Positions 14,988 through 22,564 of a DNA stretch of 30,665 nt are shown one piece after another. The translations under genes were made by a program, and so were the position numbers. This DNA comes from JANOAR01 sp031411235 (GTDB lineage: Bacteria; Verrucomicrobiota; Verrucomicrobiia; Verrucomicrobiales; Verrucomicrobiaceae). Position 1 is the stretch's first letter. Every line of letters begins with the position of its first letter. The stretch covers positions 1 to 30,665 of the forward strand of contig JANOAR010000318.1 of assembly GCA_031411235.1 (NCBI GenBank). The letters are read 5' to 3'. The notes under the pieces were generated by a model. The model was not told the DNA's origin and searched no databases. It saw only the letters and a program-made list of their open reading frames with translations.

Positions 14988-16580
14988 ATGAACAAGATCA
15001 CCTTTTTCCTCTCCCTCATCGCGCTCACCTCCGCTCAAGCAGCCTCGCCCGACATCGTTGTCTATTCCGGTGTTCCGTGTGGCATCGCTGCTTCCATCAC
15101 CGCCGCGCGTGAAGGCGCGAAGGTCGTGCTCATCGAGCCGATGAAGCATGTGGGCGGGCTGAGCACTAGCGGCATCAACACCGCTGAGAGCGAGCACATG
15201 CTGAAGTGGACGATTGGTGGGTTTGCGGATGAGTTTTATCGGCGGCTGGGGGCGCACTACAAGACCGGCGGGCCGGAGTATTTCTTCGAGTCGAGCGTCG
15301 CGGAGAAGGTGTATCTCGACATGCTCAAGGAAGCGGGCGTGGAGGTTCATTACGGCGCGAGTGTGGACACGGTGACGAAGGACGGCGCGAAGATCACGGG
15401 CATTACTTTGACCGATGGCACGAAGCTCACGGCAAAGGTGTTCGTCGATGCCAGCTACGAGGGCGATCTCATGGCACGCGCGGGCGTGAAGTATGCGGTG
15501 GGTCGCGAATCGAAGGCCGAGTTTGGCGAGGATGCGGCGGGTATTCGTTTCGACAAAACACCGCGCAAGGCCCGCACGGTGGATGCACAGGGCAAGCTGC
15601 TGCCCGGCATCAGCGCTTGGGCGAAAGACCTGAAGGAAGGCGAAGCGCATCGGGCACCGATGAACTACAACTTCCGCCTCACAGTCGCGAAAGACCCGCA
15701 GCTGCAAGTGCCCATCCCCGCGCCGAAGCACTACGACGCCATGCGCTACTCGTTGCTCGGCGATTGGCTGCGCGATCAGTTGGCGAAAAAGAAACCCGTG
15801 AAGCTCGGCGATATCATCGACCTCTACGCGCGGCGGAACGGCAAGTATGAGATGAATAACAAGCAGTCCGCGATCTTCTCGCTCGGTCACTTTGGCGGTC
15901 AGTTCGACTGGCCCGATGCCAGCTACGAGCAACGCGCCCGCATCTATGAGGGCCACATGGACTACACGCTTGGCCTGCTGCACTTCCTCGCCAACGACGA
16001 CGCCGTGCCTGCGAATGTACAGGCGGAAATGAAGACGCTGGGCCTTCACAAGGATGAGTTCGCCGACAACGGCCACCTGCCTTACCAGCTCTACGTCCGC
16101 GAAGCCCGACGCATGAGAGGCGCGTATGTCATGACGCAGCACGATGTGCAGACCGACCTCCGCAAGCCCGACAGCATCGGCATGAGCAGTCACTTCATCG
16201 ACTGCCACCATGTGCAGCGTGTCGCCTTGAACGAAGACGAGTTCGTCAACGAAGGCCGCATTTGGCGTATGGGCTACGCGAATCAGATCGCGTATCGCGC
16301 CCTCACGCCCAAGCCCGCCGAATGCACCAATCTCCTCGTCCCTGGAGCCGCCAGCTATACGCACGTTGCCTTCTGCACGCTGCGCCTGGAAAGCGTCTGG
16401 ATGATCACCGGCCACGCCGCTGGCCTCGCCGCCGCGATGGCTGTGAATGACGAAAGCGATGTCCAAAATGTGAATATCGCAGCCTTGCAGGACAAACTCC
16501 GTGCGCAAAAGCAAGTCGTCGATTTCATCCCCGGCCAACCCGAGAAGTGTGAGCACTTGAACGGGCCACCTGAGTTTTAA
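14988..16580 (+). CDS. Secreted FAD-dependent oxidoreductase (FAD_oxidored family), copy 1
   Basis: The 530-residue product has a signal peptide (residues 1-18, ending SAQA). A Rossmann dinucleotide-binding segment follows directly: DIVVYSGVPCGIAASITAAREGAKVVLIEPMKHVGGLSTSG, with the usual glycine loop in a variant form (SGVPCG). KVFVDASYEGDLMARAGVKYAVGRES is the second hallmark of the FAD-dependent oxidoreductase family often annotated near xanthan lyase in PVC bacteria and Bacteroidetes. The C-terminal part contains YVREARRMRGAYVMTQHDV and LESVWMITGHAAGLAAAMA. The substrate, perhaps sugar or polyol, is unknown. A second member lies at 18836-20476; the two share motifs along their length but clearly differ, so they are old paralogues and not a recent duplication. 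Confidence 0.85.
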   Translation: MNKITFFLSLIALTSAQAASPDIVVYSGVPCGIAASITAAREGAKVVLIEPMKHVGGLSTSGINTAESEHMLKWTIGGFADEFYRRLGAHYKTGGPEYFFESSVAEKVYLDMLKEAGVEVHYGASVDTVTKDGAKITGITLTDGTKLTAKVFVDASYEGDLMARAGVKYAVGRESKAEFGEDAAGIRFDKTPRKARTVDAQGKLLPGISAWAKDLKEGEAHRAPMNYNFRLTVAKDPQLQVPIPAPKHYDAMRYSLLGDWLRDQLAKKKPVKLGDIIDLYARRNGKYEMNNKQSAIFSLGHFGGQFDWPDASYEQRARIYEGHMDYTLGLLHFLANDDAVPANVQAEMKTLGLHKDEFADNGHLPYQLYVREARRMRGAYVMTQHDVQTDLRKPDSIGMSSHFIDCHHVQRVALNEDEFVNEGRIWRMGYANQIAYRALTPKPAECTNLLVPGAASYTHVAFCTLRLESVWMITGHAAGLAAAMAVNDESDVQNVNIAALQDKLRAQKQVVDFIPGQPEKCEHLNGPPEF

Positions 16581-16620
16581 GAGAAACAGCTCTCATCCAG
16601 CAGACGCTTGGAGAGCGAGG

Positions 16621-16649
16621 TTGACATCAAATTGATGGGGCGGGATAAT
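16621..16649 (+). promoter_or_regulatory. Near-consensus sigma-70 promoter of the antitoxin-toxin-SEFIR island
   Basis: TTGACA (16621-16626, perfect -35), a 17-base spacer and GATAAT (16644-16649, one mismatch from TATAAT). The antitoxin ATG starts at 16657, seven bases past the -10 box, so transcription should start at or within about one base of the ATG, giving a leaderless mRNA. This is the strongest promoter-like sequence I saw in the window. It drives vapB, vapC and probably the SEFIR gene. Confidence 0.8.
16625..16637 (+). promoter_or_regulatory. Palindrome inside the island promoter, likely antitoxin operator
   Basis: CATCAA-A-TTGATG is a perfect inverted repeat with 6-base arms and a 1-base centre. 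It overlaps the end of the -35 box and the first half of the spacer. Ribbon-helix-helix antitoxins typically bind such short palindromes in their own promoter, so this is the natural autoregulatory operator. Binding is inferred from position and symmetry. Confidence 0.65.
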
Positions 16650-16656
16650 CTCCAGC

Positions 16657-16911
16657 ATGACAAAGACACAAATCCAAGTGCCCGAAGAACTTATTCAGGA
16701 ACTCCGCACCTTTGCCAAGCAGCGGGAATGGTCTCTCGCTGAGACTTTTCGTCGTGGAGCCGAGCTGCTGCTTCAGGTGTATCCTGAGACAAGCACCAAG
16801 ACACCGATGGCCTGGACGCCCCCGACCTCCAACCGCGTCGGTTGGAAAGGCCTCAGTGCTGAGGAACTCCGCGCCGCCGCCTTCGCCGATAGCGATCCGC
16901 ATCTGGCCTGA
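16657..16911 (+). CDS. Ribbon-helix-helix antitoxin (VapB-like)
   Basis: The 84-residue product begins MTKTQIQVPEELIQELRTFA and continues to about residue 43 with the beta-helix-helix pattern of CopG/RHH DNA-binding antitoxins (KQREWSLAETFRRGAELLLQVYP). The C-terminal half is polar and flexible, with a WKGLSAEELRAAAF segment that would wrap the toxin. The start is fixed by the promoter: ATG is seven bases past the -10 box, with no room for a Shine-Dalgarno site, so translation must begin on a leaderless or nearly leaderless message. The PIN toxin starts 23 bases after the stop. It probably represses its own operon through the palindrome at 16625-16637 and neutralises the toxin. Confidence 0.85.
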   Translation: MTKTQIQVPEELIQELRTFAKQREWSLAETFRRGAELLLQVYPETSTKTPMAWTPPTSNRVGWKGLSAEELRAAAFADSDPHLA

Positions 16912-16934
16912 AGGCATCCATCCCCTGACTGCTC

Positions 16935-17378
16935 ATGCTCTCCATCGACACGAATCTCCTGCTCTACTGCTACAGCGAGGCCTCACCGCACCACGCCGCC
17001 GCGCGCCAATTCATCGAATCCGTGTCCGACCGCGACGATGTCGCGCTCAGTGAGTTTGTGCTTACCGAGTTCTATTTGCTGCTGCGCAATCCCGCCGTCC
17101 TCACTCAGCCGCTGAACGCTCCCGAAGCCGTCGCTGTCATCCAAAGCTACCGTCAGCATCCCCGTTGGAAAATTCTCGGCTTCCCACCTACCAGCCGTGA
17201 ACTCCACGCCGAACTATGGCAACAAGCCGCCGCCCCCGACTTCGCCCGCCGCCGCATCTACGACACTCGCACCGCCCTCAGCCTCCGTGCCTTCGGCGTC
17301 ACCGACTTCGCTACCGCGAACGAGAAGGATTTTCAGGGTTTTGGTTTTGGGAAGGTGTGGAATCCGACGAAACGCTAA
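16935..17378 (+). CDS. PIN-domain toxin, VapC-like ribonuclease
   Basis: The 147-residue product is a full-length PIN domain. Acidic active-site residues can be placed: Asp5 in MLSIDTNLLLYCY, Glu45 in SEFVLTEFYLLLRN, Asp110 in RRIYDTRTALSL and the C-terminal TDFATANEKDF (Asp124, with Asn129 at the usual fourth position). VapC toxins cut tRNA or rRNA at single sites when released from the antitoxin. Its antitoxin lies 23 bases upstream. The stop is only 12 bases before the SEFIR gene, so read-through from the toxin-antitoxin promoter into that gene is likely. Confidence 0.9.
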   Translation: MLSIDTNLLLYCYSEASPHHAAARQFIESVSDRDDVALSEFVLTEFYLLLRNPAVLTQPLNAPEAVAVIQSYRQHPRWKILGFPPTSRELHAELWQQAAAPDFARRRIYDTRTALSLRAFGVTDFATANEKDFQGFGFGKVWNPTKR

Positions 17379-17390
17379 CCCACCTGACCA

Positions 17391-18824
17391 ATGCAGAATC
17401 CAAAAGTATTCATTTCCTATAGTTGGTCGTCTCCGAGCTACAAAGAGTTGGTGCTCGATATAGCAGATCGTCTGATCAAAGAAGACAAAGTCGAGGTGAT
17501 CATCGACGAGTATGACCTCAAAGGAGGCCAAGATGTGGTGGCTTTCATGGAGCAACTGCGCACGGATGGGTCCATAACCCATGTGCTAGTCCTGAGCGAT
17601 GCCTCATACGCTGCTAAGGCAGACACTCGAAAGCGTGGAGTAGGCACAGAAGCGCAAATCATCTCCCCAGAGGTTTACAATGACATTGGTCAAACGCGTG
17701 TGGTGCCAGTAATGATGGAAAGAACACCCGAAGGTGCCCCATGCTTGCCAACTTTTCTCAGATCACGCCTGTATTTCGACTTCTCATCTGAAGAAGCAAT
17801 GCACCGGGACTGGGAGAAGCTTGGCAGACATCTTTGGGGTAAGCCGATTCGGACGAAGCCAGATCTTGGCGAAGCTCCAAAATATCTGAGCGATACGAGT
17901 GGTGGCAGCTTTGTTGGCCTAAAACGAACCTGGCAATCCCTTCGCCTGGCCTTATCGGAAGGAAAGCCAAGCATGGCCGTTCTGCGCGAAGAATTGCTTG
18001 ATGTATTTGAGACAGAAATCACTACGGCATCCTCTCCCATAACAAATGTGGATGAATCCCAAGAGGATGTGATGACTCAGTGGGAGCGCTGCTTGAAGCT
18101 CCAAGTCGAAGCCAGAGATATCCTATTAGATTGGGCTTTGATGGAGGTCAGAATTGACGCAGACCGGGCAACAGACAAATGTCTGATTCCATTGCTGGAA
18201 CGAGTCAATGCCATTGCTGGATTTTCGGACAATGCGTCGTCCTCTGCGCCTGTATTTAGAGACGCTATGGCGATTCTCGGCTATGAGATGGCGTTATATG
18301 TGACCGCGTGTCTAATAGAAGTCGATGCCCCACTATCTCTGAGACATCTGCTGCAATATCCATTCCCAGATCGAGAAGCATATAGAGACACGCTTCACAC
18401 TGGGCTCTCTGAGTTTTGCCACTATTCTAGGATTATGTCCTCTTGGAATGAGAAGCAAAAGCAGCAATGGATTTCACCGATCGCTCACCGCATGTTTGAT
18501 CGTTGCACACATTCAAAGATAGGTAAGGATAAGCTCATCGAAGCGGAGGCAGTAATTTTCTTGTTTAACTTGCTGAACCGAACACGCTGGTATCCATACA
18601 CTGCTGTTTATTCATCCAGAGGCTCCCGATTTCCATGGTTTCTTAAAGCAAAAGTGGCAAAATCACCCGATAGACTTGCGCTTTTGACAGGCCTAAAGGA
18701 CTGGTTCGAGGTTCAGGAGAAATTCGTGAAAGCTTTTCAAGAAGCTACCCACAGCTCACGCTACGAGGTCTTTAATCACGGTCAAGGCGACTACATTGAA
18801 CGTATGTCGATGAATACAATCTAG
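17391..18824 (+). CDS. SEFIR-domain protein with unassigned C-terminal half; candidate defence protein
   Basis: The 477-residue protein opens with a SEFIR (TIR-like) domain, residues 4-150. Box 1 is KVFISYSWSSPSYKELVLDIA, box 2 is EVIIDEYDLKGGQDVVAFMEQ, and GVGTEAQIISPEVYND follows, where Glu87 is in the position expected for a catalytic or conserved acid. VVPVMMER and LYFDFSSEEAMHRDWEKLGRHLWG close the fold. Residues about 195-477 are mostly helical, with no signal or membrane segment, and match nothing I recognise. SEFIR proteins include a known single-gene anti-phage protein acting through NAD+ depletion; this function is inferred here. Base composition is noticeably more AT-rich and codon use more relaxed than in neighbouring genes, suggesting transfer. 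It lies 12 bases behind vapC and 11 before FAD-oxidoreductase copy 2. Confidence 0.82.
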   Translation: MQNPKVFISYSWSSPSYKELVLDIADRLIKEDKVEVIIDEYDLKGGQDVVAFMEQLRTDGSITHVLVLSDASYAAKADTRKRGVGTEAQIISPEVYNDIGQTRVVPVMMERTPEGAPCLPTFLRSRLYFDFSSEEAMHRDWEKLGRHLWGKPIRTKPDLGEAPKYLSDTSGGSFVGLKRTWQSLRLALSEGKPSMAVLREELLDVFETEITTASSPITNVDESQEDVMTQWERCLKLQVEARDILLDWALMEVRIDADRATDKCLIPLLERVNAIAGFSDNASSSAPVFRDAMAILGYEMALYVTACLIEVDAPLSLRHLLQYPFPDREAYRDTLHTGLSEFCHYSRIMSSWNEKQKQQWISPIAHRMFDRCTHSKIGKDKLIEAEAVIFLFNLLNRTRWYPYTAVYSSRGSRFPWFLKAKVAKSPDRLALLTGLKDWFEVQEKFVKAFQEATHSSRYEVFNHGQGDYIERMSMNTI

Positions 18825-18835
18825 TAACGATAGTG

Positions 18836-20476
18836 ATGCGCACTTTATCTATTGTCACCATCATATTTTTGCTCGCGTTATTCGCCGCTCAATCACAAGC
18901 CGCGCCGATTGAAACCGACCTGTGCATCTACGGCGGCACGAGTGCAGGGGTGGTCGCGGCGGTGCAGGCGGCGAAGATGGGGAAGCGGGTGGTGCTGGTG
19001 GAGGCTGGGAAGCATCTCGGTGGTATGAGTGTGGAGGGGCTGGGCGGGACGGATATTGATAACCATGCGGAGTTTCAAAACAGTCCGGCGGTGGGTGGGC
19101 TGGCGCTGGAGTTTTATCGGCGCTTGAGTGCGCACTATGGCAGAGAGAAGGCCTTTGATGAGATGGTGCGCAGTCGCACGAAGCGTAGCGGGCTGTGGAG
19201 CTTCGAGCCGCATGTGGCGGAGTCGGTGTTTGAGGCGTGGGTGAAGGAAAGCAGTGTCACGGTGTTGCGCGGTCATCGGCTGAAGGAGCGCGATGGCGTG
19301 ACGAGGGACAGTGCTCGCATCACGGCGCTGCATTTTGAAAACGGAGCCGAGGTGCAGGCGAAGGTGTTCATCGACGCGACTTATGAGGGCGATTTGCTGG
19401 CGTTTGCGGGTATCAGCTTTGCTGTCGGGCGCGAGGGCAATGCGAAGTATGGCGAGACGAAGAACGGCATCCGCACGGACACGAGGCACGGGCAGTTCGA
19501 CAAGCGTATTGATCCCTATCGCGTGCCGGGCGATGCGACGAGCGGTGTGGTATTTGGTGTTCAGGATGCGGCGCTTGGCGCTCAAGGCGAGGCCGATGAG
19601 AGCATCCAGGGCTTTTGCTTTCGCCTGTGCCTGACGAAGAATCCCGCCAATCGCATCGCCATCGAAAAGCCTGCGAGCTATGACGCGGCGCACTATGAAT
19701 TGCATCGTCGCTACATCGCCGCAGGTGGGGTGATCTCAGCGCCCGGTTATGGCGTGCCGAATGGCAAGACAGATCCTGGCTCATGGCATCATCTCGCGGG
19801 GAACTTCACCGGCTGGAATCATCGCTATCCTATCGCCAGCTATACAGAGCGTGAGCAGATGCTGCGCACGAGCCGCGACTACATCCAGGGTGTGTATTGG
19901 TTCATGGCGCACGATGAGGCGGTGCCTGTGAAGCAGCGTGAGGCATGGGCCTCGTGGGGCCTGTGCAAAGACGAGTTCACCGACAATGACGGCTGGCCGC
20001 GTGCCTTTTATGTCCGCAATGGTCGGCGCATGGTGAGCGACTTCGTTTTGACCGAAGCTCATGTGCGCAAAGCGAAGCCCGAGCCCATCGAAGACAGTGT
20101 GGGCCTCATCTGGTGGCCGCCTGATTTGCATCACGCTCGGCGCATCGCGAAAGAGGGCCGTGTGTGGAATGAAGGCGCGGTGTTCGACGAATCCAAAGAC
20201 GTGGACTGGATTCCCTGCGGCATCCCGTATCGCAGCCTCGTGCCGAAAGCCTCGGAATGCGTGAACCTGCTCACGCCGACGTGCCCGTCATCAAGCTACG
20301 TCGCGTATGGCGCGTATCGTATTGAGTTCACGTTCATGATTGCTGCCCAGTCTGCTGCCACGGCTGCGGTGATGGCGATTGATGGTGATCTCCGCGTGCA
20401 GGACGTGCCTTACGCGAAGTTGCGTGTGGCATTGCATCAAGACGGGCAGGTGCTCGCGATCCCACCAGCGTTATGA
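18836..20476 (+). CDS. Secreted FAD-dependent oxidoreductase (FAD_oxidored family), copy 2
   Basis: From the ATG at 18836 the 546-residue product has a signal peptide (MRTLSIVTIIFLLALFAAQSQA). The FAD-binding glycine loop is ETDLCIYGGTSAGVVAAVQAAKMGKRVVLVEAGKHLGGMSVEGLGG. KVFIDATYEGDLLAFAGISFAVGREG and the C-terminal SYVAYGAYRIEFTFMIAAQSAATAAVMAID match copy 1 at 14988-16580. GTG at 18833 directly abuts the ATG and is less likely. It is one of two diverged paralogues now separated by the toxin-antitoxin/SEFIR island. A TACAAT at 18815-18820 could be a -10 box of its own promoter inside the 3' end of the SEFIR gene, but no good -35 accompanies it. The last bases overlap the next start (ATGA), indicating translational coupling to the double acetyltransferase. 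Confidence 0.87.
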   Translation: MRTLSIVTIIFLLALFAAQSQAAPIETDLCIYGGTSAGVVAAVQAAKMGKRVVLVEAGKHLGGMSVEGLGGTDIDNHAEFQNSPAVGGLALEFYRRLSAHYGREKAFDEMVRSRTKRSGLWSFEPHVAESVFEAWVKESSVTVLRGHRLKERDGVTRDSARITALHFENGAEVQAKVFIDATYEGDLLAFAGISFAVGREGNAKYGETKNGIRTDTRHGQFDKRIDPYRVPGDATSGVVFGVQDAALGAQGEADESIQGFCFRLCLTKNPANRIAIEKPASYDAAHYELHRRYIAAGGVISAPGYGVPNGKTDPGSWHHLAGNFTGWNHRYPIASYTEREQMLRTSRDYIQGVYWFMAHDEAVPVKQREAWASWGLCKDEFTDNDGWPRAFYVRNGRRMVSDFVLTEAHVRKAKPEPIEDSVGLIWWPPDLHHARRIAKEGRVWNEGAVFDESKDVDWIPCGIPYRSLVPKASECVNLLTPTCPSSSYVAYGAYRIEFTFMIAAQSAATAAVMAIDGDLRVQDVPYAKLRVALHQDGQVLAIPPAL

Positions 20477-21639
20477 ATCCGACCCTCAGCCAAGCAACGA
20501 TCCGAGATATTTCCCATGTGATGGATCTGGTGAAGGATTGCGTGGCGGCGATGCGAGCTGCTGGCATCGAGCAATGGGATGAGATCTATCCGAATGCCGA
20601 AAGCATCGCCCGCGACATCGCGGCAGGCACGCTGCATGTTTTCTGTGATAGCGGCACCATCATCGCCTGCATCACCGTGGATCAAACTCACGATCCACTC
20701 TGGCAGGCCATGCGCTGGAGCCTCGGCAGTGAGCCTGCGGCTGCGGTGCATCGGCTCATGGTGCATCCGAGTCAGCAGGGCCGAGGCCTCGCCAAGCAAC
20801 TGATGCAGCACGCCGAAGCTCTTGCTCTTGGGCAAGGCTGCCGCAGCATCCGGCTGGATACCTTTCTGCAAAACCCCGCCGCCATGGCCCTGTATCCACG
20901 CCTCGGCTATCAGCCCACGGGCATCGCCATGATGCGCAAAGGCGAGTTCGCTGGTTTTGAAAAACTACTGAGACTTCCCGATGGCTGGCCGCAGTCGACG
21001 CCTATCACACTGACAGGAAGACACATCACGCTTACGCCTGTCGATCCCGAGGCCGATGCCGCAGAGTTGTTTGCCGGATCGCATGAAGCAGACAGCATCG
21101 AGGCCATATGGCGCTACATGCCGTGCGGCCCCTTTGCCGATGCAGCGGCCATGAGTGACTGGCTGCGAGATCGTGCCGCACAGCCAGACATGATCCCTTT
21201 CACCGTCACGGACAATGCCACGGGTCGGCGCATCGGCAGCACCTCGCTCATGCGCATCACCCCCGCGCATGGCACCGCCGAGCTGGGCTACATCTGGTAT
21301 GAGCCCGCCGCGCAACGCACGAGGGCGAACACCGAGGCCGCCTATCTGCTGCTCCAGCACTGCTTTCGCAATCTCTGCTACCGACGCATGGAGTGGAAGT
21401 GTGATGCCCTAAACGAACGCAGCCGTGCCGCAGCCCTGCGGCTAGGCTTCACCTTTGAAGGCATCTTCCGCCAGCATCTCGTGGTGAAGGGGCGCAACCG
21501 CGACACCGCCTGGTTCGCCATGCTCGACCACGAATGGCCGCCACGCGCCGCTGCGATGGAGCAGTGGCTTTATCAAGAGGGCGGTTCGCTCCTCCCTCTG
21601 CCTTCTCTAAGAATGACGGCCAACGGCCTCGCACAGTAG
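20473..21639 (+). CDS. Tandem GNAT acetyltransferase (two GNAT domains)
   Basis: The 388-residue product contains two GNAT domains. The first, residues 1-160, has VHRLMVHPSQQGRGLAKQLMQHAEALA as its acetyl-CoA loop and AMALYPRLGYQPTG at its end. The second, about 170-360, is of the RimJ/RimL kind: ITLTGRHITLTPVDPEADAAELF, GRRIGSTSLMRI, AELGYIWYEPAAQRTRANTEAAYLLL and MEWKCDALNERSRAAALRLGFTFEGIFRQHLVVKGRNRDTAWFAM. The start ATG overlaps the FAD-oxidoreductase stop by four bases (ATGA). The 3' end overlaps the convergent LysR gene by 33 bases, and the last residues look like filler, so the stop may have moved outward. Substrates unknown; ligand detoxification or ribosomal-protein-like modification are both possible. 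Confidence 0.85.
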   Translation: MNPTLSQATIRDISHVMDLVKDCVAAMRAAGIEQWDEIYPNAESIARDIAAGTLHVFCDSGTIIACITVDQTHDPLWQAMRWSLGSEPAAAVHRLMVHPSQQGRGLAKQLMQHAEALALGQGCRSIRLDTFLQNPAAMALYPRLGYQPTGIAMMRKGEFAGFEKLLRLPDGWPQSTPITLTGRHITLTPVDPEADAAELFAGSHEADSIEAIWRYMPCGPFADAAAMSDWLRDRAAQPDMIPFTVTDNATGRRIGSTSLMRITPAHGTAELGYIWYEPAAQRTRANTEAAYLLLQHCFRNLCYRRMEWKCDALNERSRAAALRLGFTFEGIFRQHLVVKGRNRDTAWFAMLDHEWPPRAAAMEQWLYQEGGSLLPLPSLRMTANGLAQ

Positions 21640-22488
21640 CTCCCGAAAGGCCGCAGCGCTGGGCGAGGGGGTGTGGCCTGCGCGGCTGAGCATGGCGACT
21701 TGGCGCTCGACGGGATCGCCGCGCAGGCGCACGGCGACGCATTTCGCGGTGGGGTGGCGGGTCGCGAGTTGGGGGAGGATGGCGATGCCGAGGCCAGCGG
21801 CGATGAGCGAGCGGATGGTCTCCAGTTCGCTGCTCTCGCAGGCGATGCGGGGCTCAAACCCAGCGGCGCGGCAGGCGGCGAGCGCGGTGTCGCGGGCGCG
21901 GCCTTTGTAGAGAACGAAGGGCTCATGGGCGAGTTTGGCGAGGCTGATGCTACGTTGTTTTGCAGCGGGATGTGTCTTGGCGAGGAGGGCGACGAAGGGC
22001 TCGATGAGCAAGGGGTGCTCGTCGAAATGGCCGCCCGTCGTGGGCAGTTGCACGATGCCGAACTCGACACGTCCGCTCTCGACCCACTGGGCGACGGCTT
22101 CAGAGGTACCTTCAAAGAGGGCGAGTTCGACCAGCGGGTAGCGCTTGCGAAAGGCGGCGATGGCGGCGGGCAGTAGGCAAGCGCTGACGGAGGGGATGGC
22201 ACCGATGGTCAGTCGCCCACCACGCAGACCGACGAGGTCTTGCACGGCACGGCGAGCAGCGGCTGCGCGGTCGAGCAGTGCCTCGGCATGGAGGCGCAAT
22301 GTTTCGCCAGCGGCGGTGAGCACCGTTTCGCGGCGTCCACGGTTGAAGAGCGGCGTGCCGAGTTCGATTTCGAGTTTGCGGATTTGCTCGCTCAGCGCTG
22401 CTTGCGCGAGGTGTAGGTGGGCGGCAGCGCGGGTGAAGTTGCGCTGGCGGGCGGCTTCGAGGAAGTATTCGAGTTGATAGAGTTCCAT
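21607..22488 (-). CDS. LysR-family transcriptional regulator
   Basis: The 293-residue protein starts MELYQLEYFLEAARQRNFTRAAAHLHLAQAALSEQIRKLEIELGTPLF, a textbook LysR winged helix-turn-helix with the Gln-containing recognition helix. A two-lobed ligand domain follows from about residue 90 (GRLTIGAIPSVSACLLPAAIAAFRKRYPLVELALFEG) to the end. It resembles the CynR/OxyR-size group (about 290-300 residues). It is divergent from the Gfo/Idh/MocA gene with 76 bases between the two starts, the usual arrangement for a LysR regulator that controls the neighbouring operon and itself, so regulation of the catabolic run 22565-30665 is inferred. The inducer is unknown. Its 3' end overlaps the convergent acetyltransferase gene by 33 bases. 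Confidence 0.93.
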   Translation of the reverse strand: MELYQLEYFLEAARQRNFTRAAAHLHLAQAALSEQIRKLEIELGTPLFNRGRRETVLTAAGETLRLHAEALLDRAAAARRAVQDLVGLRGGRLTIGAIPSVSACLLPAAIAAFRKRYPLVELALFEGTSEAVAQWVESGRVEFGIVQLPTTGGHFDEHPLLIEPFVALLAKTHPAAKQRSISLAKLAHEPFVLYKGRARDTALAACRAAGFEPRIACESSELETIRSLIAAGLGIAILPQLATRHPTAKCVAVRLRGDPVERQVAMLSRAGHTPSPSAAAFRELLCEAVGRHS

Positions 22489-22564
22489 CGTTTTTTCCAG
22501 TCATGATGATTGGTTATCCCTATTTTACCAGCAGCAAGATAAGGGCTCTGATGAGTCACTCTCT
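22489..22564. promoter_or_regulatory. Divergent regulatory region between LysR gene and catabolic operon
   Basis: This 76-base gap must hold both divergent promoters and the LysR binding site. It contains an AT-rich core (TTATCCCTATTTTACC around 22514-22528) and a nearby AGATAAGGGC (about 22538-22547), together an imperfect dyad. I could not settle on a clear T-N11-A LysR box or a good -35/-10 pair on either strand. Confidence 0.4.

Noticed and set aside
14877..16556. 559-codon minus-strand ORF opposite FAD-oxidoreductase copy 1
   Set aside because: Long His/Arg/Val-rich shadow frame caused by high-GC codon bias; the plus-strand frame has a signal peptide and family motifs. The same applies to long shadows at 24972-26111, 27397-28284 and 10334-11290.
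17378..17391. SEFIR plus VapBC read as a Thoeris system
   Set aside because: Thoeris needs a TIR ThsB and a ThsA NADase/SLOG effector; no ThsA-like gene is present and the domain is SEFIR, not classical TIR.
14988..20476. Two FAD-oxidoreductase genes as one gene disrupted by an insertion
   Set aside because: Each has its own signal peptide, complete FAD-binding N-terminus and C-terminal conserved segment, so they are two whole paralogues.
22489..22564. Definite LysR T-N11-A box in the divergent gap
   Set aside because: Only an imperfect dyad was seen (TTATCCC / AAGGG region); the two halves do not match well enough to call an operator.
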